Of a stretch of 55,760 bases of DNA, positions 8,487 to 18,427 are shown piece after piece. The stretch's first letter is position 1. Each line of letters opens with the position of its first letter. Made by a program: the position numbers and the translations under genes. Under the pieces are notes generated by a model that was not told the origin of the DNA, searched no databases, and was given only the letters and a program-made list of their open reading frames with translations. The DNA is from a bacterium (GTDB taxonomy: Bacteria > Actinomycetota > Acidimicrobiia > Spongiisociales > ZC4RG35): positions 1-55,760 of the forward strand of contig JAHEDH010000005.1 in assembly GCA_024641285.1 (NCBI GenBank), given 5' to 3'.

Positions 8487-8494
8487 GATACAAT
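8487..8494 (+). promoter_or_regulatory. Putative extended -10 of dnaK
   Basis: TGATACAAT looks like an extended -10 (TG-n-TACAAT) about 60 bases before the dnaK start. No good -35 is visible at 17 bases. The HAIR-like element ends 28 bases upstream, where a bound repressor would cover the -35 region. Prediction only. Confidence 0.4.
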
Positions 8495-8554
8495 TCGACG
8501 AGACAGACCTCCCACGCCCACACGAGCGCGTTCAGGACCAAGGAGAACCATCAC

Positions 8555-10390
<1,836 letters not shown>

Positions 10391-10397
10391 GCATCTT

Positions 10398-10432
10398 TTC
10401 ACGTTTCACGTTCCACATTTCACGTTCCACGC
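10398..10432 (+). repeat. Five heptamer repeats between dnaK and grpE
   Basis: Directly after the dnaK stop the sequence runs TTCACGT TTCACGT TCCACAT TTCACGT TCCACGC, five degenerate tandem heptamers. Base use is far less GC-rich at codon third positions than in the neighbouring genes, arguing that it is not coding although a grpE frame runs through it. Related heptamer-phased arrays occur after other stop codons in this window. Confidence 0.8.
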
Positions 10433-10433
10433 C

Positions 10434-11030
10434 ATGAGGGACGAGCAGATGGAGGATCTGCCGGAGGTCGAGCTCGTCGAAGGTGAAGTGACCGAGAGAG
10501 TCGGGGAGGGCGATCCGCCCTCCCCGACTCCGGAGTCGCTCGGAGTCGAGCTCCCCGAAGACCGCGACGAGGCGATCGGCGTGCTCACGGCCCACCTGGC
10601 CGATGCCCGCTCCGACGCCGAGACGCATCTCGACGACCTCCGCCGCGTCGCTGCCGAGTTCGACAACTTCCGGAAGCGCTCGATGCGCGACCGTGAACTG
10701 ATGATCTCGAGCGCCGGCGAACGGGTCGTGAGGGCAATGCTGCCGGTGCTCGACAGCTTCGACGCCGCGCTGGCCATCGAGCCATCCACGGAGACCGAGA
10801 AGAAGATGCTCGGCGGGATGCGGAGCACGCACGACCAGTTGATGGACGTGCTCGGCAAGGAGGGGCTCACGCCCATCGAGGCGGCCGGAGCCCGGTTCGA
10901 CCCTGAACTGCACGAGGCCGTGATGTCGTCCGGTGACGGCGACCTCGTCGTCGCACAGGTACTCCGCCGCGGCTACCTGCTCGGAAACCGCGTGTTGCGG
11001 GCGGCGCTGGTGGCGCTGGAGAGCGAGTGA
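10434..11030 (+). CDS. grpE: Nucleotide exchange factor GrpE
   Basis: About 198 residues. An acidic disordered N-terminus is followed by a long coiled coil (about 45-90, containing LRRVAAEFDNFRKRSMRDRE, the family's FeNyrkR-type motif). The C-terminal beta domain holds GARFDPELHEAVMSSGDGDLVVAQVLRRGYLLGNRVLRAALV, which contacts the DnaK nucleotide domain and triggers ADP release. The ORF track joins it to an out-of-frame dnaK shadow. Possible starts are ATG 10383 (overlapping the dnaK stop, with GAAGGGG upstream), 10434, or 10449 (GAGGG eight bases upstream). I chose 10434 because the heptamer array before it does not look coding. Its stop is one base from the dnaJ start. Confidence 0.93.
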   Translation: MRDEQMEDLPEVELVEGEVTERVGEGDPPSPTPESLGVELPEDRDEAIGVLTAHLADARSDAETHLDDLRRVAAEFDNFRKRSMRDRELMISSAGERVVRAMLPVLDSFDAALAIEPSTETEKKMLGGMRSTHDQLMDVLGKEGLTPIEAAGARFDPELHEAVMSSGDGDLVVAQVLRRGYLLGNRVLRAALVALESE

Positions 11031-11031
11031 G

Positions 11032-12162
11032 ATGAACCCGGACTGGGCGGAGAAGGACTTCTACGAGATCCTCGGCATCGACAAGACGGCGTCGGGCGAG
11101 GAGATCAAGCGCGCCTATCGAAAGCTCGCCCAGAAACTCCATCCCGACGCCAACCCCGACGACCCGAAGGCCGAGGACCGCTTCAAGGACGTGTCCGAGG
11201 CATACTCGATCCTCTCGAACGCCGAGAAGCGCAAGGACTACGACGAATTCCGGCGAGTGGTCGCATCTGGCGGTTACCCAGGCGGCGGTTTCGGCGGCTT
11301 CGGCACCGGCGGCGCGCCGTTCGGAGGTCAGAACATCCGCGTCGAGGACCTCGGGGACCTCCTCGGCGGCTTCGGCGATCTGTTCGGCGGTGGCGGTGCC
11401 CGGACCCGGGCGACGGGCCCTCGCCGCGGCGCAGACCTGCAAACCGACCTCCATCTCTCCTTCGACGACGCCGTCAACGGCGTGACCACGACGGTCACCG
11501 TTCGCGGTGACGCCGCCTGCAGCCGCTGCCACGGCTCGGGCGCCGAGCCCGGCACGTCGGTGACCACGTGCCCCACCTGTGGGGGCACAGGCCAGGTCGC
11601 CCAGAACCAGGGCCTGTTCAGCTTCGCCAGTCCGTGCCCCGAATGCCGGGGCTCGGGCAAGCGGATCGAGCAACCGTGCTCGAACTGCAGAGGACGAGGC
11701 ACCGAGGTCCGCAGCCGCAACATCAAGGTCAAGATCCCCGCCGGAGTCAAGGACGGGGGAACCATTCGGCTGCGCGGGAACGGCTCGCCGGGAAGCAACG
11801 GCGGACCGGCCGGCGACCTGCTGGTCAAAGTCCACGTCGCCAAGCACGGCGTCTTCGCCCGGAAGGGCAACGATCTTCTGGTGACCGTCCCCGTGACCTA
11901 TGCGGAGGCGTCGCTCGGCACGAAGATCGCCGTGCCCACCATGAACGGTTCGGTCACGCTGAAGGTCCCCGCCGGGACTCCCAGCGGCAAGACCTTCCGA
12001 GTCCGCGGCAAGGGCGTCACCCCATCGAGGGGCAAGGCCGGTGACCTGCTCGCAAGGATCGAGGTCGTCATCCCCAAGCGGATGTCGAAGGACGAGAAGC
12101 GGCTCGTCGAACAGCTCGCCACGTACGATGACGACTCGATCAGGTCACATCTGGAGGTGTGA
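11032..12162 (+). CDS. dnaJ: Chaperone DnaJ (Hsp40)
   Basis: A 376-residue type I DnaJ that delivers clients to DnaK and stimulates its ATPase. The J domain (about 9-75) contains the HPD tripeptide in KLHPDANPD. A Gly/Phe-rich linker follows (GGYPGGGFGGFGTGG). The zinc domain has four CxxCxGxG repeats: CSRCHGSG, CPTCGGTG, CPECRGSG and CSNCRGRG. The C-terminal substrate-binding beta domains end at HLEV. It starts one base after the grpE stop, so the genes are coupled. All hallmark residues are present. Confidence 0.98.
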   Translation: MNPDWAEKDFYEILGIDKTASGEEIKRAYRKLAQKLHPDANPDDPKAEDRFKDVSEAYSILSNAEKRKDYDEFRRVVASGGYPGGGFGGFGTGGAPFGGQNIRVEDLGDLLGGFGDLFGGGGARTRATGPRRGADLQTDLHLSFDDAVNGVTTTVTVRGDAACSRCHGSGAEPGTSVTTCPTCGGTGQVAQNQGLFSFASPCPECRGSGKRIEQPCSNCRGRGTEVRSRNIKVKIPAGVKDGGTIRLRGNGSPGSNGGPAGDLLVKVHVAKHGVFARKGNDLLVTVPVTYAEASLGTKIAVPTMNGSVTLKVPAGTPSGKTFRVRGKGVTPSRGKAGDLLARIEVVIPKRMSKDEKRLVEQLATYDDDSIRSHLEV

Positions 12163-12164
12163 GC

Positions 12165-12557
12165 ATGAGCAAGGAGACACGCAGAGCGGTCTTTGTGATC
12201 TCGGTTGCGGCCGAGCTCGCCGGCATGCATCCCCAGACGCTGCGCATCTATGAGCGCAAGGGCCTGATCGAGCCGTTCCGCACTTCCGGCGGCACCCGAC
12301 GCTACTCCCAGGAGGACATCGACCGGCTCAACCAGATCCAGGAGCTGACCGAACAGGGCCTCAACCTCGAAGGCGTCAAACAGGTCATCGAGTACCAGGA
12401 CCAGATCGCCAAGCTCGAGAAACGGGTGGCATCGCTGGAAGCCAAGCTCGATTCGCTCCAACGGGAAGCCGAGCGCCGCCTCAGCGAGGTGCACCGCTCG
12501 TACCGCCACGAGATCGTCCTGCGCTCCGCCATGCTCCCCGACGTCTCCCGAGACTGA
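12165..12557 (+). CDS. hspR: MerR-family heat-shock repressor HspR
   Basis: A 130-residue repressor with an N-terminal MerR winged helix (VFVISVAAELAGMHPQTLRIYERKGLIEP, then GGTRRYSQEDIDRL) and a C-terminal coiled coil (about 75-115, IAKLEKRVASLEAKLDSLQREAER). A MerR-type gene ending a dnaK-grpE-dnaJ operon is HspR in actinobacteria; it uses DnaK as co-repressor to bind HAIR sites. I chose ATG 12165 because GGAGG lies seven bases before it; the tracked GTG at 12159 is only one base from that site. It overlaps no gene and follows dnaJ by two bases. Likely targets here are its own operon and lon. Confidence 0.95.
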   Translation: MSKETRRAVFVISVAAELAGMHPQTLRIYERKGLIEPFRTSGGTRRYSQEDIDRLNQIQELTEQGLNLEGVKQVIEYQDQIAKLEKRVASLEAKLDSLQREAERRLSEVHRSYRHEIVLRSAMLPDVSRD

Positions 12558-12605
12558 CGCCGAGGGAACCAACCACCACGACTGCTCCCCATCGCTTGCT
12601 GTGTG

Positions 12606-12645
12606 TCCCCCGAAAGGGGGACTGGCTGCCCTCAAGGGCAGCCAG
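12606..12645. terminator. Tandem hairpins after hspR
   Basis: Two perfect hairpins abut: TCCCCC-GAAA-GGGGGA (6 bp, GNRA-type loop) and CTGGCTGCCC-TCAA-GGGCAGCCAG (10 bp). They lie in the 112-base gap between hspR and the next gene and probably end the dnaK operon. There is no T-run. A processing or mRNA-stability role for the small gene downstream is also possible. Confidence 0.6.
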
Positions 12646-12669
12646 GGGGATCCAGCTACGATCTGGGCC

Positions 12670-12960
12670 ATGTCCGAGCAGTCGAGCTATCACGGCAAAG
12701 TCAGGATCCTGGACACGAGCGGGATCATGTTCGACGTCGGCCTGGCCGACCTGACCGTCACCGACGCGTCCACCCGGTCCTGGGGCGGGTCGATCCGACT
12801 CTTCGACAAGTCGGCGCTGGCGACCAAGAGCCTCACGTCGTATCTCGAGTTCGAGGACGGAAAGCGCCTGAAGGCACAGGTCGGGCCACGCAGCGGAGAC
12901 GCCGGGCCCGACCTCATGTACGTCAAGGTCACCGGCATCGAGGACGTCGAGTCCTTCTGA
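12670..12960 (+). CDS. Small hypothetical protein
   Basis: A 96-residue predicted soluble protein starting MSEQSSYHGKVRILDTSG, alternating short beta-like stretches (VRILD, IMFDVG, LTVTD, GSIRLF, YLEFEDG, LMYVKVTGI) without clear helices, suggesting a small beta-barrel or OB-like fold. I do not recognise the family. The tracked ORF begins 23 codons earlier inside the tandem hairpins; the ATG at 12670 starts where the codon use becomes gene-like. No Shine-Dalgarno sequence is visible. It ends three bases before a convergent small gene. Function not assigned. Confidence 0.6.
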   Translation: MSEQSSYHGKVRILDTSGIMFDVGLADLTVTDASTRSWGGSIRLFDKSALATKSLTSYLEFEDGKRLKAQVGPRSGDAGPDLMYVKVTGIEDVESF

Positions 12961-12963
12961 GGC

Positions 12964-13134
12964 TCAGCGGGGCTGGGGCATCAGAAGACGGCTGACCCGC
13001 TCCTCGGCGATCGACACCGCAGCAATCGCCTCCTCGATGGCAACGCGATCTTCGGCATGTCCGCTCAGTTGATGCTTGCGACACAACGTGTCGCGAATCT
13101 CGCCGAGCGTTCCGACGATCTCGAACTCGTGCAT
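12964..13134 (-). CDS. Small helical hypothetical protein (56 aa)
   Basis: This gene is too short for the ORF track. It reads MHEFEIVGTLGEIRDTLCRK onward and ends SRLLMPQPR, with strongly GC-rich third codon positions and two predicted amphipathic helices. GGAG lies six bases before the ATG, a good ribosome-binding site. It is on the same strand as the 195-residue unknown gene 82 bases upstream and may follow it in one transcript. No family is recognised. Confidence 0.55.
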   Translation of the reverse strand: MHEFEIVGTLGEIRDTLCRKHQLSGHAEDRVAIEEAIAAVSIAEERVSRLLMPQPR

Positions 13135-13216
13135 GCATGGCTCCGGATCGGTTCGCGAAAAGCTATCGCACCGATGTTTCGGGCGGATGACGACTGTGCC
13201 GCCGATTGATGACAGG

Positions 13217-13804
13217 TCAGGCGGACCGACGCCGCTCGACGATGCGGCTGCGGATCCATTGCTGGCTCACACCAAGCGCCTCGCCGGCCTGAACCAGGAC
13301 CCCGAGATGTCTGGCGCGGATGCGGCCACCGGTCACTGACACCTCGATCGCCCGCTGCATCATGAGATGGCGAGCCGCCTCGTCGAGGACGTCGACCACG
13401 TCCCGCAACGGGTTGTCACGCTCGGAGAGGTCGTCGACGTCGATCAGGTCGGCTGCCGAACCCGGTCGGATGACGTACGGCATCATCGCGTCCAGGGCCC
13501 CGGCGCGAACGTCCTCGTCGGCCGGCGTGGCCCGGATCAGTGACCCGAACAGCGTCCTGGCGGCGAGATCGATCCGCTTGACCATCTCGTGGTTGGTGAG
13601 GACGTCGAGCACCGCGGTATCGAAAGTGGTATCACATCCCGTGCACCGCAGCAGGCTGTCGGACTCGAAGCGATCAGGATCGACCTTCGAGAGCAGCGAG
13701 CCGATTCGCCCTGCCGTGACCTTCTCGTAATTGCGATCGCCGCCCTCGATCGGACACCAGAAGATGTCCGTGGGATTGCCCAGACCCAGTTGTGACGCAG
13801 CCAT
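13217..13804 (-). CDS. Hypothetical protein with Cys pair, TerB-like C-terminus possible
   Basis: A 195-residue soluble protein. The N-terminal 75 residues contain WCPIEGGDRNYEKVTAGRIG and a CTGC pair (about 54-57), which together could hold a metal ion (C17, C54, C57 region). The remainder is all-helical; its end, GGRIRARHLGVLVQAGEALG, resembles the last helices of TerB-type domains, but this is only a loose similarity. GAGGAGG lies eight bases before the ATG, so the start is secure. No family assigned. Confidence 0.7.
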   Translation of the reverse strand: MAASQLGLGNPTDIFWCPIEGGDRNYEKVTAGRIGSLLSKVDPDRFESDSLLRCTGCDTTFDTAVLDVLTNHEMVKRIDLAARTLFGSLIRATPADEDVRAGALDAMMPYVIRPGSAADLIDVDDLSERDNPLRDVVDVLDEAARHLMMQRAIEVSVTGGRIRARHLGVLVQAGEALGVSQQWIRSRIVERRRSA

Positions 13805-13902
13805 CGCGCTGTCCTCCTCGTTCGCCCTGCCCTATCAACACCGTATCCCGGCTCCGAAAGGTCGCAAGCGGATTCTCGACTATTTCCGCGGTGCCGGAAT
13901 GA

Positions 13903-15111
13903 CTAGGTCACCTCTCCACGCCGTCCGCTGTACGAAGCGAGGTCGACGTTCGACAGCACGTCCGCCAGCTGCGCCAGGGCCGTTGCGATGTCGGCATGGC
14001 TCAGATAGAGCGGAGCGACTCCGAACCTGGCGACGTCGGGAGTGCGGAAGTCACCGATCACCTGCCGGTCGATCAGGGCTTGGACGACGGCATAGGCCTG
14101 CGGGTGCCGGAACGCGGCCTGGCTACCCCGGTCGCAAGGCTCCCGCGGCGTGATCACCTCGAGGCCGAGCGCATCGAAACCGGCGATCAGGTGGTCGACG
14201 AGCTCGACCCCTCGCTGCCACACCTCATGGACGTCGATCCCGCCGTAGACGTCGAGTGCGGCATCGAGGACGCTCAACGAGAGCACGTGGCTGGTCCCTA
14301 CCCGCATCCGGTCGATGCCGTCTGCCGGGTCGAAGCTCGGGTCGAAGTCGAACGGCCTGGCGTGACCGAACCAACCGGTGATCGGGTTCGCCATGTCGGC
14401 CTGGCGCTGATGCGAGACATAGATGAAGGCGGGCGCCCCGGGACCGCCGTTCAGGAACTTGTATCCGCATCCGACCGCATAGTCGACGCCACAGGCGTCG
14501 AGTGCGACTTCGAACGCCCCGGCCGAATGTGCCAGATCCCAGACCGAGACCACACCGTGATGCTGCGCCTGGGCCGTCACGACCGACATGTCGTGCCGGC
14601 GTCCGGACCGGTAGTCGACTTGCGTGATTGCCATCACACCCGCGTCCTTCGCCAGTTCGTCGATGACGCGCTCCGGCTCCACCGCCCGCAACTCCCAGTC
14701 GTGCGCCGTCGCAAGCGTTCCCAGGACATACAGGTCGCTCGGGAAGTTGGCGGTGTCGGTGAGGATCACCCTCGGTCCGTCGGCGTGCGACATCGCCGAG
14801 CTGACCGCCTTGTACAGGTTGATCGAGGTGGAGTCGCAGGCGATCACCGTCCCGGGTGCGGCACCGATGAGCCCGGCGATCTTGTCTCCGACCCGCCTCG
14901 GCAGGGAGACCCAGTCGGCGTCGTTCCACGATCTGATCAGCCCTCGCGCCCATTCCTCCCCGACCACGGTCTCGGCTCGCCGCCGAGCCTGCACCGGCAT
15001 GGCACCGAGGCTGTTTCCGTCCAGATACACGACACCGTCGGGGATGACGAAATCGGTCGACAACCGGGGTCGGTCACCGTCGAGTTCGAGCGCGGTCGCC
15101 AGGTCGAGCAT
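13903..15111 (-). CDS. kynU: Kynureninase
   Basis: A 402-residue PLP enzyme that cleaves L-kynurenine to anthranilate and alanine in tryptophan breakdown. Family hallmarks are YLDGNSLGAMP near the N-terminus, the WDLAHSAGA segment with the PLP-pyridine Asp, and GCGYKFLNGGPGAPAF with the Schiff-base Lys at about 218; ITGWFGHARPFDF also matches the family. The tracked 621-residue ORF is longer only because the frame stays open through the upstream gene; the protein begins MLDLATALEL at 15111. The gene follows the zinc alcohol dehydrogenase by 11 bases. No other kynurenine-pathway genes are visible. Confidence 0.94.
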   Translation of the reverse strand: MLDLATALELDGDRPRLSTDFVIPDGVVYLDGNSLGAMPVQARRRAETVVGEEWARGLIRSWNDADWVSLPRRVGDKIAGLIGAAPGTVIACDSTSINLYKAVSSAMSHADGPRVILTDTANFPSDLYVLGTLATAHDWELRAVEPERVIDELAKDAGVMAITQVDYRSGRRHDMSVVTAQAQHHGVVSVWDLAHSAGAFEVALDACGVDYAVGCGYKFLNGGPGAPAFIYVSHQRQADMANPITGWFGHARPFDFDPSFDPADGIDRMRVGTSHVLSLSVLDAALDVYGGIDVHEVWQRGVELVDHLIAGFDALGLEVITPREPCDRGSQAAFRHPQAYAVVQALIDRQVIGDFRTPDVARFGVAPLYLSHADIATALAQLADVLSNVDLASYSGRRGEVT

Positions 15112-15122
15112 GCCTGGCGAGC

Positions 15123-16136
15123 CTATCTCGCGGGATCGAGGGCGGCCTTGATGAAAGCCCGATCGGCAAACGCCCGATAGGCGTCCGGCCCTTCGTCGAG
15201 TTTCAGCCCGGGCCGGTCGACGACGGCGTCGACGATCTCGCGTGCGACTTCGGCCAAGAAATCGAGTTGGGAGTCGAGGATGGAGCGGACCGGCGCCCTG
15301 CCCCATGCCACCGTGAGATTGCGGTCGTATGCCTCGATGGGCGTGAACGGCATCTCGGTGGAGGTCTGAACGGAGATGATCGAGACGACTGCGCCCGGAG
15401 CGGCGCACCCCAACGCCGTGCGCTGCGCAGCCGGTGAACCCGCGGCCTCGATCACAGCGGAGGTCGGCTCGATGTGCCCCGGCACGCCCGCCACAGCACC
15501 GAAGCCGACCGCGGCCGCGAGCCTGGCCTCGACCGGGTCGATCGCCACGATGCGTCCGACACCCATCCGCCGGGCGACGGCGACGGCGCACAACCCGACT
15601 GCACCGAGGCCGACAACGGTGAGCGACGCCTGCGGCCGGGCCCGATGCACCGCCGCAAAGGCGGTCGGCAGGTTGTCGGCGAGCAGCAGCGCTGCCGGGT
15701 CGGAGACGTCGGGGGCGGCGACCAGCGTGGACGCGGCGAGCGGCACCCTGACGAGCTCGGCCTGACAACCGTCGAGCCCGACGGTCGCATCCTCGGGATC
15801 GCGCCAGCCGAACAGGGCACCCGACTCACAGCGGGCGCTGAGCCCGTCGAGGCATGGACCACAGCGACCGCAACTCGATGTGAATGGCACGATCACCCTC
15901 CGGCCCACCTCGATTCCCGAAACGGTGCTTCCAACGGCCTCGACCACGCCGACGGCTTCGTGACCGGGAACGGTCCCGCGAGCAAGCGGCTCACGGCCGA
16001 GATAGGGATGGAGGTCGGAACCGCACAGGCCGGCACGGGTGACACGGACGACCGCGTCGGAGGGTTCGACGATCGAGGGATCGGGCCGATCCGCAACCGT
16101 GATGAGACCGGGACCTTCGAAGACGAGCGCTCGCAT
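15123..16136 (-). CDS. Zinc-dependent alcohol dehydrogenase (MDR family)
   Basis: A 337-residue medium-chain dehydrogenase. Catalytic zinc ligands are visible in LCGSDLHPYL (Cys) and GTVPGHEAVGVVE (His-Glu). The structural-zinc loop SSCGRCGPCLDGLSARC has the four cysteines, and the nucleotide-binding Rossmann motif is VVGLGAVGLCAVAVARRMG. Substrate unknown; such enzymes act on secondary alcohols, polyols or aldehydes. It lies directly before kynureninase on the same strand with an 11-base gap, so the two are probably cotranscribed, though no reaction linking them is obvious. Confidence 0.9.
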   Translation of the reverse strand: MRALVFEGPGLITVADRPDPSIVEPSDAVVRVTRAGLCGSDLHPYLGREPLARGTVPGHEAVGVVEAVGSTVSGIEVGRRVIVPFTSSCGRCGPCLDGLSARCESGALFGWRDPEDATVGLDGCQAELVRVPLAASTLVAAPDVSDPAALLLADNLPTAFAAVHRARPQASLTVVGLGAVGLCAVAVARRMGVGRIVAIDPVEARLAAAVGFGAVAGVPGHIEPTSAVIEAAGSPAAQRTALGCAAPGAVVSIISVQTSTEMPFTPIEAYDRNLTVAWGRAPVRSILDSQLDFLAEVAREIVDAVVDRPGLKLDEGPDAYRAFADRAFIKAALDPAR

Positions 16137-16146
16137 GGGGCGAACG

Positions 16147-16548
16147 CTAGATGGGCATCATCCAATCACCGGACTCGACCCGGTTCCGCTCCCCCAACTC
16201 GACCGTTGGGCCGGCCAGATACACGAAGGCGGTGATGGCCTGGCCGGCGGCGTCGACCTCGATCTCGACACGGCGGTAGTCGGCGCCCTCGTACTCGTCG
16301 ACCGCCCTCAGCACCTCCTCGATCCGATCCGGATCGATCTCGACGACGTCACCTACGACCTGGCGACCGTGCTCGGGCCTGACGAAGGGAAAGGGGAGGC
16401 CCCATCCGAACAGGGCGTGATCGGCGAGCACACCGTCGCTGACATCGATGGCCGCGTCGGCGAGCAGCCGCTCGAACGCTCCACCCATTCGTCGGAGGCT
16501 GCCATAGACGAAGAGGCGATTGTTCACGCCTGACAAGTCCGGTTTCAC
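16147..16548 (-). CDS. Gamma-glutamylcyclotransferase-like (AIG2 fold) protein
   Basis: A 133-residue cytoplasmic protein of the GGCT/AIG2 family. NRLFVYGSLRRMGGAFERLL contains the YGSL motif that binds the gamma-glutamyl group, and VDEYEGADYRRVEIEV holds the conserved acidic residue followed by Y.R. The family cleaves gamma-glutamyl amino acids or amides to 5-oxoproline; the substrate here is unknown. The tracked GTG at 16548 gives seven extra residues; the GTG at 16527, just before NNRLFVYGSL, is an equally likely start. It is co-directional with the dehydrogenase ten bases downstream and diverges from typA. Confidence 0.85.
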   Translation of the reverse strand: MKPDLSGVNNRLFVYGSLRRMGGAFERLLADAAIDVSDGVLADHALFGWGLPFPFVRPEHGRQVVGDVVEIDPDRIEEVLRAVDEYEGADYRRVEIEVDAAGQAITAFVYLAGPTVELGERNRVESGDWMMPI

Positions 16549-16606
16549 CGCCTCGGGTTACGTGCGGATTTCGAAGCTCACGGGGTCGAGTACCCTGACA
16601 CCTGCC

Positions 16607-18427
16607 ATGTCCGGCTCCCCCTACCGCAACATTGCGTTGATCGCGCACGTAGATCACGGCAAGACCACCCTCGTGGATGGTCTCCTGTCGGCAACCGGTG
16701 TCTTCGCCGCGCACGAGACGCCGGTCGACCGCGTCATGGATTCGAACGACCAGGAGCGCGAACGTGGCATCACCATCCTCGCCAAGGCCGCTTCCGTTCA
16801 ATGGAAGGGCGTCACGATCAACCTGGTCGACACCCCCGGCCATGCCGACTTCGCCGGAGAGGTCGAGCGGGCGCTGACGATGGTCGACGGCGTACTCCTG
16901 TTGGTCGATGCCGCCGAAGGGCCGATGCCACAGACCCGCTATGTCCTTTCGAAGGCGCTCGGGCGCAACCTCCCTGCCGTGGTCGTCATCAACAAGGTCG
17001 ACCGACCGGACGCCAGAACCGAAGCCGTGGTCGACGAGGTCTACGAGCTCTTCTTCGATCTCGAGGCCCCCGACCACCACATCGAGTTCCCGATCGTCTC
17101 GGCGATCGCTCGCGAGGGCCGCTCCATGGTGGGGGTCGGTGTCCCCCCGGCCGATTCGGGTCTCGGACCGCTCCTCGACCTGATCCTCGAGACCATTCCC
17201 GGGCCTGCCGGCGACCCCGACGCGCCGGTTCAGGCGCTCGTCACGAATCTCGACGCCTCCGACTATCTCGGACGGCTGGCGGTGGGTCGAGTGATGAGCG
17301 GGACGCTCGAGGCGAGCAAGATGATCGGGCTCGCCCAGGCCAGCGGCAACCCGGTCAAACGCAAGCTCTCCACCCTGATGGGCTTCGACGGTCTCGGCCG
17401 CTCGGAGCGACAGAAGATCAGCGCGGGCGATCTGTTCCTCGTCGCCGGATTCCCCGAGGTCCAGATCGGCGACACGTTCGTCGACCCCGAGAACCCGATG
17501 CCGCTCGAACGGCTCTCGGTCGACGAGCCGGTGCTCCGGATGACCTTCGGCGTGAACACCTCCCCCCTGGCAGGAAAGGAGGGGTCGCTGCTGACCTCTC
17601 GCCAGATCCGCGAGCGGCTGGAGCGCGAGACGCTCGGCAACGTCTCGATCAAGATCGGCCCGACCTCGTCACCCGAGGTCATCGAGGTCGCCGGACGAGG
17701 CGAGCTCCAGCTGGCCGTCCTCATCGAGTCGATGCGACGCGAGGGATTCGAGCTCCAGGTGAGCCGCCCCGAGGTCATCATCCGCACGATCGACGGTGTC
17801 AAGCACGAGCCGTTGGAACGCGCCATCGTCGACGTACCGGACGAATACGTGGGGACCGTCACCCAGGCCGCCGCCCCGAGACGGGGAACCGTCGAGGACA
17901 TGCGTCCCGGTGACCGAGGACGCACCATCATCACGCTCACCGCCCCGAGCCGGGGGCTCATCGGCTTCCGGTCGCTGCTGCTCACCGCAACCAGAGGGAC
18001 GGCGTTGATCCATCAGCGGCACGAGGGCTGGATGCCGTGGGCCGGCGAGCTACCCACCAGACACGGTGGTCCGGTCCTCTCGGATCGCTCAGGTGTCACG
18101 ACTGCGTTCGCTCTCGACAACCTGCAGAAACGCTCCGAGCTCTTCGTCGGACCGGGCCAAGACGTCTACGAGGGCATGATCATCGGCGAGAACGCCCGCT
18201 CCGAGGACCTTCCGGCGAACCCGACGAAGGCAAAGCAGTTGACGAACATCCGGGCCGCGGCATCCGACGACGCCATCAAGCTGACGCCGCCGAGACGACT
18301 CTCGCTGGAGCTCGCGATCGAATGGATCGCCGAGGACGAGTTGGTCGAGGTCACACCCTCGTCGATCCGGGTGAGGAAGCGCTATCTCACGGAAGGCGAG
18401 CGGAAGCTGGCTGCGAAGCGAGCCTGA
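16607..18427 (+). CDS. typA: Ribosome-associated GTPase TypA/BipA
   Basis: A 606-residue translational GTPase related to EF-G that binds the 70S ribosome and aids assembly and stress adaptation. G motifs are [14 protein letters not shown] (G1), ERGITI (switch), DTPGHADF (G3) and [11 protein letters not shown] (G4). The EF-G-like domains and the C-terminal TypA-specific domain follow, including [19 protein letters not shown]. The tracked ORF begins 29 codons upstream; [18 protein letters not shown] at 16607 is the normal family start. No Shine-Dalgarno sequence is seen. Its last 41 bases overlap the convergent kinase gene. Confidence 0.97.
   Translation: MSGSPYRNIALIAHVDHGKTTLVDGLLSATGVFAAHETPVDRVMDSNDQERERGITILAKAASVQWKGVTINLVDTPGHADFAGEVERALTMVDGVLLLVDAAEGPMPQTRYVLSKALGRNLPAVVVINKVDRPDARTEAVVDEVYELFFDLEAPDHHIEFPIVSAIAREGRSMVGVGVPPADSGLGPLLDLILETIPGPAGDPDAPVQALVTNLDASDYLGRLAVGRVMSGTLEASKMIGLAQASGNPVKRKLSTLMGFDGLGRSERQKISAGDLFLVAGFPEVQIGDTFVDPENPMPLERLSVDEPVLRMTFGVNTSPLAGKEGSLLTSRQIRERLERETLGNVSIKIGPTSSPEVIEVAGRGELQLAVLIESMRREGFELQVSRPEVIIRTIDGVKHEPLERAIVDVPDEYVGTVTQAAAPRRGTVEDMRPGDRGRTIITLTAPSRGLIGFRSLLLTATRGTALIHQRHEGWMPWAGELPTRHGGPVLSDRSGVTTAFALDNLQKRSELFVGPGQDVYEGMIIGENARSEDLPANPTKAKQLTNIRAAASDDAIKLTPPRRLSLELAIEWIAEDELVEVTPSSIRVRKRYLTEGERKLAAKRA

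Noticed and set aside
15112-15768. N-terminal extension of the kynureninase ORF
   Set aside because: It is antisense-like sequence inside the zinc alcohol dehydrogenase gene on the same strand in another frame; kynureninase begins at 15111.
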